Positions 1-9,606 of a stretch of DNA of 46,382 nucleotides are shown here, one piece after another. The stretch covers positions 1 through 46,382 of the forward strand of contig JAOUNB010000005.1 of the NCBI GenBank assembly GCA_029881195.1, given 5' to 3'. Within the stretch, counting starts at the first letter, position 1. The number at the start of each line of letters is the position of its first letter. This DNA comes from Candidatus Nitrosopumilus sp. (lineage in GTDB: Archaea > Thermoproteota > Nitrososphaeria > Nitrososphaerales > Nitrosopumilaceae). The translations under genes and the position numbers were made by a program. The notes under the pieces were generated by a model. That model did no database searches. It was not told the origin of the DNA and saw only the letters and a program-made list of their open reading frames with translations.

Positions 1-1
1 T

Positions 2-655
2 CTTCAGACATCTGAAAGAAATGCCATACATCGAGAAATTATTATAAAATCTAAAAAACTCATGTTGCGTTATGGTGTAATTGAGCTTAGTAGAACCATT
101 ACGGGGTATGTTAAAGGAAATTATAATGAGTCATCAGAAAACTTTGAAACTCACAATGGAGCAAGTATTTCATCCTGGAGGAATTTTAACTGGAAATCAA
201 AACATTCCTCAATAAGTATCATAATGCCTCCAGAATTCGTTTTAAAATCCAACCTTGAATCAAAAAGTCAGATATCTGCAGATTCTAGAATTCATACTAT
301 TGTACATGTTTTTGTCAATGCTGCGAAAATTATCACAAAATCCGAGTCAAATGACATTGATGCGTATTATGAAAATGGAGTAATCCATCTTTATGATAAT
401 TCTTCAGATGGATTTAATGGATGCAGTAAAATAATCTATGATAATTTTGAAAAAATTCTCAATACTTGTTGTTCTTTACTTCATGATTGTGATTGTCCTG
501 TAGACTTCAAACAAAAAAAATCAATAAAAAATGGTGATAAATGGGGTGGATGCCCAAAGTGTACATTTACTACAAATTATTGTGTTACAAAAAACAAAGA
601 CTTGTCAAAAAATGATGCAAAAGAATTTTTTGCTATTTTTTCTAATCAAATCTAG
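2..655 (+). CDS. C-terminal part of a DUF1998-type (helicase-associated) protein, truncated by window start
   Basis: Frame is open to the window edge upstream of the listed ATG. C-terminus 'GVIHLYDNSSDGFNGCSKIIYDNFEKIL...CDC...GCPKCTFTTNYC' aligns by eye with the C-terminus of the 3548-6058 helicase ('GLIFIYDGAIGGSGASKALYDRFEKAL...CPCKNESGCPRCTFSYRCG'). Confidence 0.6.
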   Translation, partial: LQTSERNAIHREIIIKSKKLMLRYGVIELSRTITGYVKGNYNESSENFETHNGASISSWRNFNWKSKHSSISIIMPPEFVLKSNLESKSQISADSRIHTIVHVFVNAAKIITKSESNDIDAYYENGVIHLYDNSSDGFNGCSKIIYDNFEKILNTCCSLLHDCDCPVDFKQKKSIKNGDKWGGCPKCTFTTNYCVTKNKDLSKNDAKEFFAIFSNQI

Positions 656-747
656 AATTTCATCTAATTATTGCTTAACCTGTTTTATGTACTGAAAATT
701 GCCTAGTTCAGCATATAGTTTTGAGCCCATTTTGATGAAATTTTGTG

Positions 748-862
748 TGCCGGGGGCGAGTTTCGAACTCGCGACCTCCAGATTATGAGTATTGCCTTAG
801 TTGGAGAACCGTTAGAGATTACCAAGCGAACTGGCACTCTAACCAGGCTGAGCTACCCCGGC
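748..862 (-). tRNA. tRNA-Met (CAU), elongator-like, with a 40-nt intron (791-830) at position 30/31
   Basis: GCCGGGG/CCCCGGC acceptor, GCGAG-TTCGAAA-CTCGC T-arm; after intron removal the anticodon arm is CCAGA-CTCATAA-TCTGG. BHB: outer GAG/CTC, core TGCC/GGCA, bulges AG|T and AT|A. No encoded CCA. Confidence 0.88.
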
Positions 863-934
863 ATACTGGATGTCTAAAAATTTGGGAAATTAAATGATTC
901 TAAAATAAACGCAATTAATTATCAGATCATATTT

Positions 935-2605
935 TTACTTTAAATCATTCCACTTTACATTTTCATCTTTGACCCAGAGGAATTTCTTTTGTAATGCTGA
1001 CGTGTATAATTTCTCCCATTCTGCACCTACTTCATCAGTCCATGCTTTGAATATGCGAGGATCAATATAATTTCTCAGTGATGTTCCGATGTTGTAATCT
1101 TTGGTTTTCTCAGACAAGTCAATTTGCAGCTTTAATTTCTGTAATCTTTCTCTGTGTTTTTTCTTTTGTTTTTTGATTTGTTCATTTATGGTTTTAATTC
1201 TTTTTTCCTTGTTTTTCTTTTGAGTATCTGTTTTTGATTGTGATGACTCGACTTTTTTTAGTGTCTCTTCAGTCTTCTTCCAGGGTTCTTCTTTTTCTAT
1301 CTTTTTGAGAGTATCTCGTTTCTTTTCTAATGACTGTTCAAATGTTTTCGGGATTGTTCTTTTATGATTACACATCATGGCTGCCTCAAGATTTGCCAAT
1401 TTTGCGTGATATAGTTTCTCATTTAGCGTCTTTCCTTTCATGTTGTCATGTTCTACAAGATAGTTTTTGACAACTGTTGTAGCCAAGTATGTCCTGAATA
1501 CCTTGGCAGTTAAACCCTTTACGATACTGGAATAATATGCATTTACATGCCTTGATGTTATATCCTCAAAAATCTCATCTTTTGGTTTTTTCTTCTCAAC
1601 TAATTTCTTTAAATTTTCTTGAAATTGTTTATCGTGTCCCTCTGCCACTATTGTCTCCTGCCATCTAACACTATCTTTACCTAGAAAATCAAACTCAATA
1701 GCATTTCCTGATATTTTGATATGTTCTTTTCTAAGGGTGGTGGCACCTACAGTGTCTGCCTCATCTGGATCTTTTTCGTCTCCTACTCTCATTGCAGTTC
1801 TATAAATCAAATAGCAAGCTGTTGCAATTCTACTTATTTTTGGATCCGTACTTTTCATGTCCTTTACAATCCTATCTTTAATTTTGTCAATCTCTTTTGC
1901 AAGCTTTACAGCTTTTTCGTACTTTTCTTTATCCCTATCTTGTTTTAGTCCCGCAGTATCTGCAAGCCATACATATTTTCTTTTTTGTGTAAGAAAATCC
2001 ATCCAGCTTGCCAACCACATAGAGTCCTTATCATGAATTATTTTCCCCCATTTGCCTTCAGGTACTTTGGCTTCTTTGCCAAGATTCAGTGTGACATCTT
2101 TTGTGGTGACTCTGGGCTTCCATCTTCCTCTCAGTGGATGTTCTCCTCTTCCAATGAATATTCCAGGTGGTTCTGCCATGTAATTTCCAACCTCTACCTC
2201 CTTTCCATCCATTATGGCAATTCCATATTTTGCTTTCAATTTTTCGCGTATTTCTTTTCTTTTGGCAGCAAGTGATTTTTTCTCCTCTTTTGTCATTATT
2301 TCTTTAAGATCTCTTTCTTTGTCAACTACTTTGTAGGCATTTGAAAAATCAATGTCTTCATATGATATTTTCTTAAATTTTGAATCTAGTGTTTTAGCAA
2401 AATCTGATGTGAAGTTTTTTTGAAAGACTTTATCTTGAACATATGGTGTGTCCTTTTTTTTTGCCCACTGGTATATCATTTCTTCTTGGTTAGGATCGAG
2501 TATTGTATTTTCACCCTTGATCTTAATTGTGATACCTTGAGCCTCATATTCAGGAGGGAATAATATTCCATTATGTTGTAACGTTTTCCATTTCATTATT
2601 TTCAC
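935..2605 (-). CDS. DNA topoisomerase IB (eukaryote-like)
   Basis: 556 aa with TopIB core (PPGIFIGRGEHPLRGRWKPR, KWGKIIHDKDSMWLASW, TAMRVGDEKDPDEADTVGATTLRKEHI, C-terminal SLRNYIDPRIFKAW). Confidence 0.93.
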   Translation of the reverse strand: MKIMKWKTLQHNGILFPPEYEAQGITIKIKGENTILDPNQEEMIYQWAKKKDTPYVQDKVFQKNFTSDFAKTLDSKFKKISYEDIDFSNAYKVVDKERDLKEIMTKEEKKSLAAKRKEIREKLKAKYGIAIMDGKEVEVGNYMAEPPGIFIGRGEHPLRGRWKPRVTTKDVTLNLGKEAKVPEGKWGKIIHDKDSMWLASWMDFLTQKRKYVWLADTAGLKQDRDKEKYEKAVKLAKEIDKIKDRIVKDMKSTDPKISRIATACYLIYRTAMRVGDEKDPDEADTVGATTLRKEHIKISGNAIEFDFLGKDSVRWQETIVAEGHDKQFQENLKKLVEKKKPKDEIFEDITSRHVNAYYSSIVKGLTAKVFRTYLATTVVKNYLVEHDNMKGKTLNEKLYHAKLANLEAAMMCNHKRTIPKTFEQSLEKKRDTLKKIEKEEPWKKTEETLKKVESSQSKTDTQKKNKEKRIKTINEQIKKQKKKHRERLQKLKLQIDLSEKTKDYNIGTSLRNYIDPRIFKAWTDEVGAEWEKLYTSALQKKFLWVKDENVKWNDLK

Positions 2606-2673
2606 TTTAAAATTGCGGACTTTGACAAAAACTCTATCTTATGTGTATATCAATTTAACGTACAAGTTCTATT

Positions 2674-3504
2674 TCAGCCTGGAAATAGCTCTTTGCTTAG
2701 ATATTTCTCAAATTCTAGGTCTGTTTTCATCTTTTTTGCTTCCATAAACATTGCAGCATCAGTTCCTACAATATATCTTGGCAACATCTCCTCGTCATGA
2801 ATTGCTTTCATTATTACTTTGGCAACTTCAGATGGTGGAGTTCCCATTTGTACCATCATCCTTAACCCTGAAAGAATATGATCAGTGATCTCTTTGTATT
2901 TGGGATCCTTCGTTGAATCAGGAATTAGCATTGATTCAAAAAAGTTTGTTTTAATCACTCCTGGTTCAATTAAAGTAGTCTTTATTCCAAACTGCCCAAG
3001 TTCATATCGTAGACATTCACCTAGCCCTTCAAGTGCAAATTTTGAACTGATATATGCTGGAGATCCTGGCAGGCCCATTCTTCCTGCAACTGAGCTGATG
3101 TTTATGATATTTCCTGACTTTTGTTTTCTCATTATTGGGGAAATCTCTTGAATTATTTTTACAATGCTAAAGAAATTAGTCTCGAACTGTTTTCTAAAAT
3201 CATTAACTGAAACATCTTCTGTACAACCAAACTGCCCGTATCCTGCATTGTTTATTAAAACATCTATTCTTCCGCAATCTGAAACTATCTTCTTTATTGC
3301 AGAAATTATTGATTCTTCCTTATCAACATCTAATTGTATGATTTCAATTGAAAGATTTTCCTTTTTTGCAGCTTGCTCTAACTCACCTGATTTTTTTATA
3401 TCTCTCATGCTTGCAAAAGTTTTGTATCCGTCTCTTGCAAGTGCCAACGCTGATTCTAATCCAATTCCTGAAGAACTGCCTGTAACAAGAGCTACTTTTT
3501 CCAC
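2674..3504 (-). CDS. Short-chain dehydrogenase/reductase
   Basis: TGSSSGIG cofactor motif, NNAG, YxxxK (YISSK). Confidence 0.93.
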   Translation of the reverse strand: MEKVALVTGSSSGIGLESALALARDGYKTFASMRDIKKSGELEQAAKKENLSIEIIQLDVDKEESIISAIKKIVSDCGRIDVLINNAGYGQFGCTEDVSVNDFRKQFETNFFSIVKIIQEISPIMRKQKSGNIINISSVAGRMGLPGSPAYISSKFALEGLGECLRYELGQFGIKTTLIEPGVIKTNFFESMLIPDSTKDPKYKEITDHILSGLRMMVQMGTPPSEVAKVIMKAIHDEEMLPRYIVGTDAAMFMEAKKMKTDLEFEKYLSKELFPG

Positions 3505-3547
3505 ATTATTGCTAGATTTTTTGGTCTATTTATCCCATTTTGATTTG

Positions 3548-6058
3548 TTATACTAGTGGTCTGTCTCCTTCAGTAGGGTCTATCAGTTCTGTTTTTTCTC
3601 CTTTGTTAATTCTCTCAAGAATTTCCAATGCTGAATATTTATGGAGAAATTCGTTATTGTTTCCGCATCTGTATGAGAACGTACATCGTGGACATCCTGA
3701 CTCATTTTTGCAAGGACATTCTTTTACGATATGCATGCTTCTCTCAAGGGCTTTTTCAAATCTGTCATACAGTGCTTTACTGGCACCACTTCCACCAATG
3801 GCTCCATCGTAGATGAAAATCAGACCCGAAGTGCCTAATGATATTCCACCCAAATCTTGAGAAACTCCGCCTGTTATCATATTGCTTCCTTCAATCACAA
3901 CATGTTCTGTTGCATGATATCCGCTGGCTTCTGTATAGTCTTCATCTTCTGCTTTCTCTATTACTTTGAGAGGTCTTGGTGCATGAAAGACAATTCCTTT
4001 GGTTACAAAATCATACTCTAGTGGTGTATCTAACATTATTTTTTCTCCTTGAGTAATTTCTTGACCTAACTCTATGTTGACATATCCGTAAACTTTCTTT
4101 TGAATATGTAATTTACAAAATGCAACTTCTACCCCATTTGCAATTCTTTTCTCAAAAACGGTTTCTATTGTAGGCCATTCCTCTGTTAGTGATTTTGTGT
4201 AATACGGATAGTCCCTTGAAATTCTTTCAAGTCTTGCAATATTTTTTCTAGGATAATCAAATTCTTTTACTCTGTAACGAATACCTGCCAAAAAATAGAT
4301 CGCATCTTTGTGTAATTCTTCTAAAGCAATTGGAAGCACCCTGTCTCCAACTTTTCTATCTGTTAGAAATATGTCAATAGACTTACCTATTCCTCTTATA
4401 CTATATTCATTTAACATGGAACTTATTTTATCAAAATTGGGAACAATTCTGTTGTTAAATATTTTCAGATTTTCCTTGATGATGTGGTACTCAATAATCT
4501 CTTGGTGTTCTTTTAATTCGTGTTTGGATATTGGCCTATCGCATGCCATTGCTAATACTTGAAATTCTTCTACAAATGGATTCTTTGGATCAATGTATGT
4601 TTTTTCAATATCTTCAAAATAATCATCAGGATGATTTTTGTAGTACTGTGATATGGGATCATTTCCCAATGTCAAAAATGCGTATCCTCTTTGCCCTTTT
4701 CTTGCAGCCCTTCCGATTCTTTGGATTAATCTGTTCACCGGAATGGTAGATGATATGACACAATCAACATTTCCTACATCTATACCTAATTCAAGCGTGG
4801 GAGTGCAAGAAATAGCTTGCAACTTATCCTCTTTGAATTGCTTCTCTACTGCAGTTCTATAGTTTACCATTAATCCTGCCCGATGAACTTTGATGTTAAC
4901 TTTATGCCTCTTTGCTTGTATTGCTAAAAGCTCTGAGTTTAGATGAGAATTATTAAACACCATGGTCTTGTGATTTTTTTCTGTTAGTTTTTTTGTCAGT
5001 TCCACCATTAGGTTTCTTTGAGTTCTCAGTGATGGAAAAAGCATTACAAAATCTGTTTGACCTTTTTTTCCAAAACCGTGAACAATTTGCATTTTTTCTC
5101 CAAATAATTGCTCACAGAAATTTTTTGCATCATCTAAAGTGGCGGACGCTGCAACAAATTGTATCTTATTACTGCAAATTCTTTTGAGTCTTTTGATGAT
5201 GTAGTGCACATTAGATCCAAAAATCCCAGAATAGACATGTGCTTCATCTACAATTAGAATTCTGGTGGATGATAACAATGATGAAAATTTTGTTTGGTGC
5301 CACATATGATAATGTAACACATCAAAATTTGTAACTAAAATTTGAGGGGGCTCATTAACAATCTCTCTTCTTTCCTGAACTTTTGTGTCTCCATCAAAAA
5401 CTTTGACATCTACCCCAATCTTTTCTGCAAATTTTTGAATTTTTGGGGTTTGATCTCGCGCTAAAGCTTTTGTTGGGTAAACAAAGATTGCAAAGACATT
5501 TCCTTTAGTTGCCTCTTTTTTGATTCTTTGAATTACTGGAATCAAAAATGCTTCTGTTTTTCCAGATGCAGTTGGTGCCTCAATAACGATATTTTCTCCA
5601 AATACGATTTCTTGTATTGACTCTTCTTGAAATTTGTAAAATTCTTTGATCTTTAATTCTTTGAGATGTCCAGTGATGGATTCATCCAATCCCATTTCTT
5701 CAATTTTAGAACCCATCTTGGGCTCAGGATTCTTCAAAACTCTGTATTGTGAAATATAGTCTTTCTTTGAAAATAGAATTTCTTCTGTGATTTTATCTGG
5801 CTTATTATTTCTTATCATCTCCTTGATTTCGTTTTCTGCCCTGATTATTCCTTCATCTTTTAGCTCTTCCGATAACCCCTTTTCAGTAATTAACCCTTTA
5901 TCAAATCGTGACAGGAATTCAAGAAATACCTCGTCAATGTTTTTTGAAAATTCTAACAGATCTTCTATGCCACATTTTCCACATGAAACATGCATTTTCT
6001 TGTTAAATGTTTTTTGTATCTCTATCTTTGATTTGCATTTTGGGCATGAGAGTTTCAA
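3548..6058 (-). CDS. DEAD/DEAH-box helicase with DUF1998 and C-terminal 4-Cys cluster (MrfA/Hrq1-like)
   Basis: APTASGKTEA, DEAH, SATL, QRIGRAARKGQ; C-terminal CPCKNESGCPRCTFSYRC; N-terminal zinc ribbon CPKC...CGKC. Confidence 0.9.
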   Translation of the reverse strand: MKLSCPKCKSKIEIQKTFNKKMHVSCGKCGIEDLLEFSKNIDEVFLEFLSRFDKGLITEKGLSEELKDEGIIRAENEIKEMIRNNKPDKITEEILFSKKDYISQYRVLKNPEPKMGSKIEEMGLDESITGHLKELKIKEFYKFQEESIQEIVFGENIVIEAPTASGKTEAFLIPVIQRIKKEATKGNVFAIFVYPTKALARDQTPKIQKFAEKIGVDVKVFDGDTKVQERREIVNEPPQILVTNFDVLHYHMWHQTKFSSLLSSTRILIVDEAHVYSGIFGSNVHYIIKRLKRICSNKIQFVAASATLDDAKNFCEQLFGEKMQIVHGFGKKGQTDFVMLFPSLRTQRNLMVELTKKLTEKNHKTMVFNNSHLNSELLAIQAKRHKVNIKVHRAGLMVNYRTAVEKQFKEDKLQAISCTPTLELGIDVGNVDCVISSTIPVNRLIQRIGRAARKGQRGYAFLTLGNDPISQYYKNHPDDYFEDIEKTYIDPKNPFVEEFQVLAMACDRPISKHELKEHQEIIEYHIIKENLKIFNNRIVPNFDKISSMLNEYSIRGIGKSIDIFLTDRKVGDRVLPIALEELHKDAIYFLAGIRYRVKEFDYPRKNIARLERISRDYPYYTKSLTEEWPTIETVFEKRIANGVEVAFCKLHIQKKVYGYVNIELGQEITQGEKIMLDTPLEYDFVTKGIVFHAPRPLKVIEKAEDEDYTEASGYHATEHVVIEGSNMITGGVSQDLGGISLGTSGLIFIYDGAIGGSGASKALYDRFEKALERSMHIVKECPCKNESGCPRCTFSYRCGNNNEFLHKYSALEILERINKGEKTELIDPTEGDRPLV

Positions 6059-6141
6059 GATCTACTTTGCTGCTGTTATTTGGTGATTTATTGTTTAATC
6101 ACAACTAAGTACCCATGACATTATTAAGTTAGAAAATAGTC

Positions 6142-6930
6142 TTGAATTTAAAAATGAAAAAAATTGAAATCAACAAAATTTACAATCTGAATTGTATTGA
6201 AGGAATGAATTTAATTTCCAAAAATAATATTGATCTTGTCATTACTGATCCTCCATTTGCAATAAATTTTAAGGCAAAAAAAGCAAACTATAACAGAATT
6301 TCATCACGAGTATTATCCGGTTACAATGAAATCCAACCTAAAGATTACTATGATTTTACATTTGGATGGATGAGTGAGGTTTTTCGAATTTTAAAGGATT
6401 CTGGAAGCATGTATGTTTTTTCTGGATGGAATAATCTTAAAGATATTCTACGGGCATTAGACGATGTTGGATTTACTACTATAAATCACATAATCTGGAA
6501 ATATCAGTTTGGAGTAGTTACGAAAAAAAAATTTGTTACCTCTCACTATCATTGCCTTTATGTCTGCAAAGATGACAAAAAACGAAAATTCTTTCCATTT
6601 ACTAGGTTTCAAAAAGAAGACAAAACAAAAGATGGACGAAGTCTTCATTATAAAGACAAAGAAGATGTGTGGGATATAAAAAGAGAATATTGGACAGGCG
6701 ATGAAAAAACTCCTACTAAACTTCCTTCTGAGTTAATCAAAAAATTATTGGAATACTCTAGTGAAAAAAAAGATATTGTACTTGATCCATTCCTTGGATC
6801 AGGGCAAGTTGCAGTAGTAAGTAAATCTCTAAATCGACGTTTTTTAGGTTTTGAAATTGTTCCTGATTATTACAAATTTGCTAAAAAACGACTTGATAAA
6901 AACATGTACAGAATCAAAAACTCAAACTAG
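6142..6930 (+). CDS. DNA methyltransferase (N6-adenine/N4-cytosine, beta-class order)
   Basis: Catalytic DLVITDPPF followed later by SAM-binding DPFLGSGQVAV. ATG at 6154 is an alternative start. Confidence 0.9.
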   Translation: MNLKMKKIEINKIYNLNCIEGMNLISKNNIDLVITDPPFAINFKAKKANYNRISSRVLSGYNEIQPKDYYDFTFGWMSEVFRILKDSGSMYVFSGWNNLKDILRALDDVGFTTINHIIWKYQFGVVTKKKFVTSHYHCLYVCKDDKKRKFFPFTRFQKEDKTKDGRSLHYKDKEDVWDIKREYWTGDEKTPTKLPSELIKKLLEYSSEKKDIVLDPFLGSGQVAVVSKSLNRRFLGFEIVPDYYKFAKKRLDKNMYRIKNSN

Positions 6931-7275
6931 TTATTTCTTTTCTGGTTCATTGATTCTTTTTTGACCTATTTTATCTGATATACTTTTTCGAAGTTCTTCG
7001 TCTGTCTTACCATCTACTTTAACCCCTGCTGATCTTGCAATCATTTCTAACTTTTCTCTTTCTGTTTCTACAGGTCCTGAGATTCTTGGTGATTCTTCAG
7101 TAATCTCTTTCATATTGTCTTGGATTTCATTTTTTGCCTTGTTATATTCATTTACTGCTTTTCCTAGTTTTCTCGCAGCTCCTGGAAGTCTGCCAGTTCC
7201 CAAAATCAACACTAGTGCCACAAAAATTATGATTAACCATTCGCTTCCTCCTACATTTAGTGAATGTTCAAGCAT
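6931..7275 (-). CDS. tatA: Sec-independent translocase TatA/B-like protein
   Basis: N-terminal TM helix then 'GTGRLPGAARKLGKAVNEYNKAK' amphipathic helix. Confidence 0.85.
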   Translation of the reverse strand: MLEHSLNVGGSEWLIIIFVALVLILGTGRLPGAARKLGKAVNEYNKAKNEIQDNMKEITEESPRISGPVETEREKLEMIARSAGVKVDGKTDEELRKSISDKIGQKRINEPEKK

Positions 7276-7404
7276 GTTCTGATTTAGTAAAATTTGAAAT
7301 TAAACGTAATGTTGAAGATTTATGCCTGGAAATCTGTATTCTCATTGAATATCATCCATGAGAAGCACTTATTGATTTAAATAAATTCAGCACTGTTGTA
7401 TTTT

Positions 7405-7719
7405 ATGAAAAAAATTGAAGCTATAGTCCAATCCGGTGCAAAAGATGCAGTTGTTACTGCAATCAAAAAAATTGGTGTTGGCGGTGTTACTATTCATCAA
7501 GTTCAAGGACAAGGCTCTCAAGATCCCCCTCTTGTTGGGCAATACTTTAGCAGAGACATGATTATCTGTGTTGTAGAAGATCCTAAAGTTGATGAAATTT
7601 TAGATGCAATTGCAAATGTTGCGTGCACTGGCACTAAAGGCGATGGAAAAGTCTTTGTTACTCCCGTTGACGACGCCCTTGATATTTGCACCAAAAAACG
7701 CGGAACCACATCAATCTAA
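7405..7719 (+). CDS. PII family nitrogen regulatory protein, divergent T-loop
   Basis: MKKIEAIVQSGAKDAVVTAIKKIG...; B-loop TGTKGDGKVFV. ATG at 7405 preferred over TTG at 7396. Confidence 0.88.
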   Translation: MKKIEAIVQSGAKDAVVTAIKKIGVGGVTIHQVQGQGSQDPPLVGQYFSRDMIICVVEDPKVDEILDAIANVACTGTKGDGKVFVTPVDDALDICTKKRGTTSI

Positions 7720-8870
7720 TTTTGAACTCTTTGTGGTTCTAGTTTATTTCTAGATATTATTGCAAATACTGCAACTCCGATTCCTATTATGCAAAATAAT
7801 ATGTATGGTGTTTCATTTCCAAATGATTGTGATATTGGGCCGCCGATAGTTGGCCCTACTGCCCAACCCATTCCAAAAATTGTTTCATAAGCTCCAATTA
7901 TTTTACCTGAAATTCCTTTTCTAGTTTTGCTCAAAATTATTTCCAATGTAAGTGGGAAGAAAATACTAAATCCAAATCCCATCAAAACTAGGGAAATGCC
8001 AAAACTAATGATTGAATTCGCAAAAATCGATATTGCTAGGCCAATTGAAACTGCAATTGTTCCTGCAATCAGAGTTTGGCTTGTATTTCTTGCAAATTTT
8101 CCTGCTAGTGCAAGAGATGCAACTCGTGATATCCCAAAAATAAAATATAGTAACAAAATGTCTGTTGCAGTCATACCTCTGTCATTTAGAAATGCAGGAT
8201 AAATCGTAAGAATTATTCCAAATGAAGATGTACAAAAAATCAACAATATTATTACTTCTGGAAATTTTTTCATCTCTTTAATCGATGACAAGGAAAATCC
8301 TTCATGATGGTTTTTGACACTTTTTCTTGAGGCTAAAAGTGAAGTAACTATTCCTGCAGCCAAAATAAATGCTGCAATTTGGAATAAAATCCTGTATGTT
8401 ATGTCTAATCCTTCTAAGAATACTGTTCCAAGTAAAGGGCCTACCATAAACCCAATTACAAAAAACATTGTAAACCAAGAGATATTTTTGACTCTATTTT
8501 TCTCCGTACTCTCATTAGATATTATGGATTCACATGGAGGCCAAAAAAATGCGTGAGCTATTCCAGTCATTATCCTAAATCCCATTATTTCTGGAACTGA
8601 TTGTGCAATTGATAGAAGATAGATAGATGCAGAATTAATGGCTGCCCCTAATGCAAGCAGATACCCATTGTTAATTCTGTCAAGAAGAATTCCTACAAAC
8701 AATGGGATGAACATATATGGAATAAAATTTGTTAATCCGATTAATCCCAACTCGGAATATGTTGCACCAATGATGTTCTTTGCAAATACTGGTAATATTG
8801 GGCCATGAAGTCCATATGAAATCCCTATAATTAGACCTGTAATGTTAACTAGGATCAGAACTCTGTTCAT
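7716..8870 (-). CDS. MFS transporter
   Basis: 384 aa, ~12 TM segments, MFS-like loops. Confidence 0.85.
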   Translation of the reverse strand: MNRVLILVNITGLIIGISYGLHGPILPVFAKNIIGATYSELGLIGLTNFIPYMFIPLFVGILLDRINNGYLLALGAAINSASIYLLSIAQSVPEIMGFRIMTGIAHAFFWPPCESIISNESTEKNRVKNISWFTMFFVIGFMVGPLLGTVFLEGLDITYRILFQIAAFILAAGIVTSLLASRKSVKNHHEGFSLSSIKEMKKFPEVIILLIFCTSSFGIILTIYPAFLNDRGMTATDILLLYFIFGISRVASLALAGKFARNTSQTLIAGTIAVSIGLAISIFANSIISFGISLVLMGFGFSIFFPLTLEIILSKTRKGISGKIIGAYETIFGMGWAVGPTIGGPISQSFGNETPYILFCIIGIGVAVFAIISRNKLEPQRVQN

Positions 8871-9556
8871 TTGTATGCGGCAACCATTATTGCCCCACCC
8901 ATAAGATCTTTCTCAAATTCAACTCTGGAAAATTTTTCCAGTAATAATTTCTCTAACTTTTTGTTAGAAGGCCATCTCTTGAAAGTCCCATATAATGTTC
9001 CAAACTTTAATCCTAATCTTCCTCCTGCAATAAATGCAAGAATTGGCAGAATACATCGCAGATAAAATGAAACCCCTGCTCTGATGAATGCTTCATCTGG
9101 CTTTCCTAAATCTACAATTACAAACCTTCCATCTTTTTTTAACACTCTGTGAATTTCAGAAATTGCAATTCTCAAATTAATTGCATCTCTTAATGAATAT
9201 CCGCACAAAACTGCATCAAATTCTTCGGCTCTAAATGGAATATGCTCAAAAACTCCGTTTGCCATATCTGGTGATTTATCAAAATGTCCACCAGTATTTT
9301 TTAGCATAGGGACAAGAGGATCATAAAGTGTAATTGAAATTTTTCCGTCAGTTAATTTCAAAGCAGTTTTTGACATATTGCCAAAACCAGAACCTGCATC
9401 AAGAATCTTGTTTCCCGGAAGCACCCTGCCTGTTATTCCTCGATTTCTATGTTCAACATCTTTTCCCAACGAGATGATAGAATTTACTTTGTCATAAACT
9501 GGAATGATTTCTCGAAGTACTTCCATTACTTCTCCCCAATAACCTCCTAAACCCAT
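8867..9556 (-). CDS. UbiE/COQ5-like SAM methyltransferase
   Basis: LDAGSGFGNMS motif I; 'AVLCGYSLRDAINLRIAISEIHRVLKKDGRFVIVDLGKP'. Confidence 0.85.
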   Translation of the reverse strand: MGLGGYWGEVMEVLREIIPVYDKVNSIISLGKDVEHRNRGITGRVLPGNKILDAGSGFGNMSKTALKLTDGKISITLYDPLVPMLKNTGGHFDKSPDMANGVFEHIPFRAEEFDAVLCGYSLRDAINLRIAISEIHRVLKKDGRFVIVDLGKPDEAFIRAGVSFYLRCILPILAFIAGGRLGLKFGTLYGTFKRWPSNKKLEKLLLEKFSRVEFEKDLMGGAIMVAAYK

Positions 9557-9606
9557 AATCTATTGCCTCAATATACTAGGTTGAATAGTTTTCAAATCTA
9601 AAACTT

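Noticed and set aside
748-862. tRNA-Met as the attachment site for the main island
   Set aside because: The island's repeats are at 24.2 and 36.5 kb; no copy of the tRNA 3' end was seen there.
1721-2275. Plus-strand ORFs opposite topoisomerase IB
   Set aside because: Antisense to a clear conserved gene, low-complexity translation; shadow ORFs. The same applies to most antisense ORFs in the track (e.g. 3164-3556, 13363-13881, 38334-38969).
2674-3504. SDR gene as part of a novel system with topoisomerase IB
   Set aside because: Generic oxidoreductase with no functional link beyond proximity.
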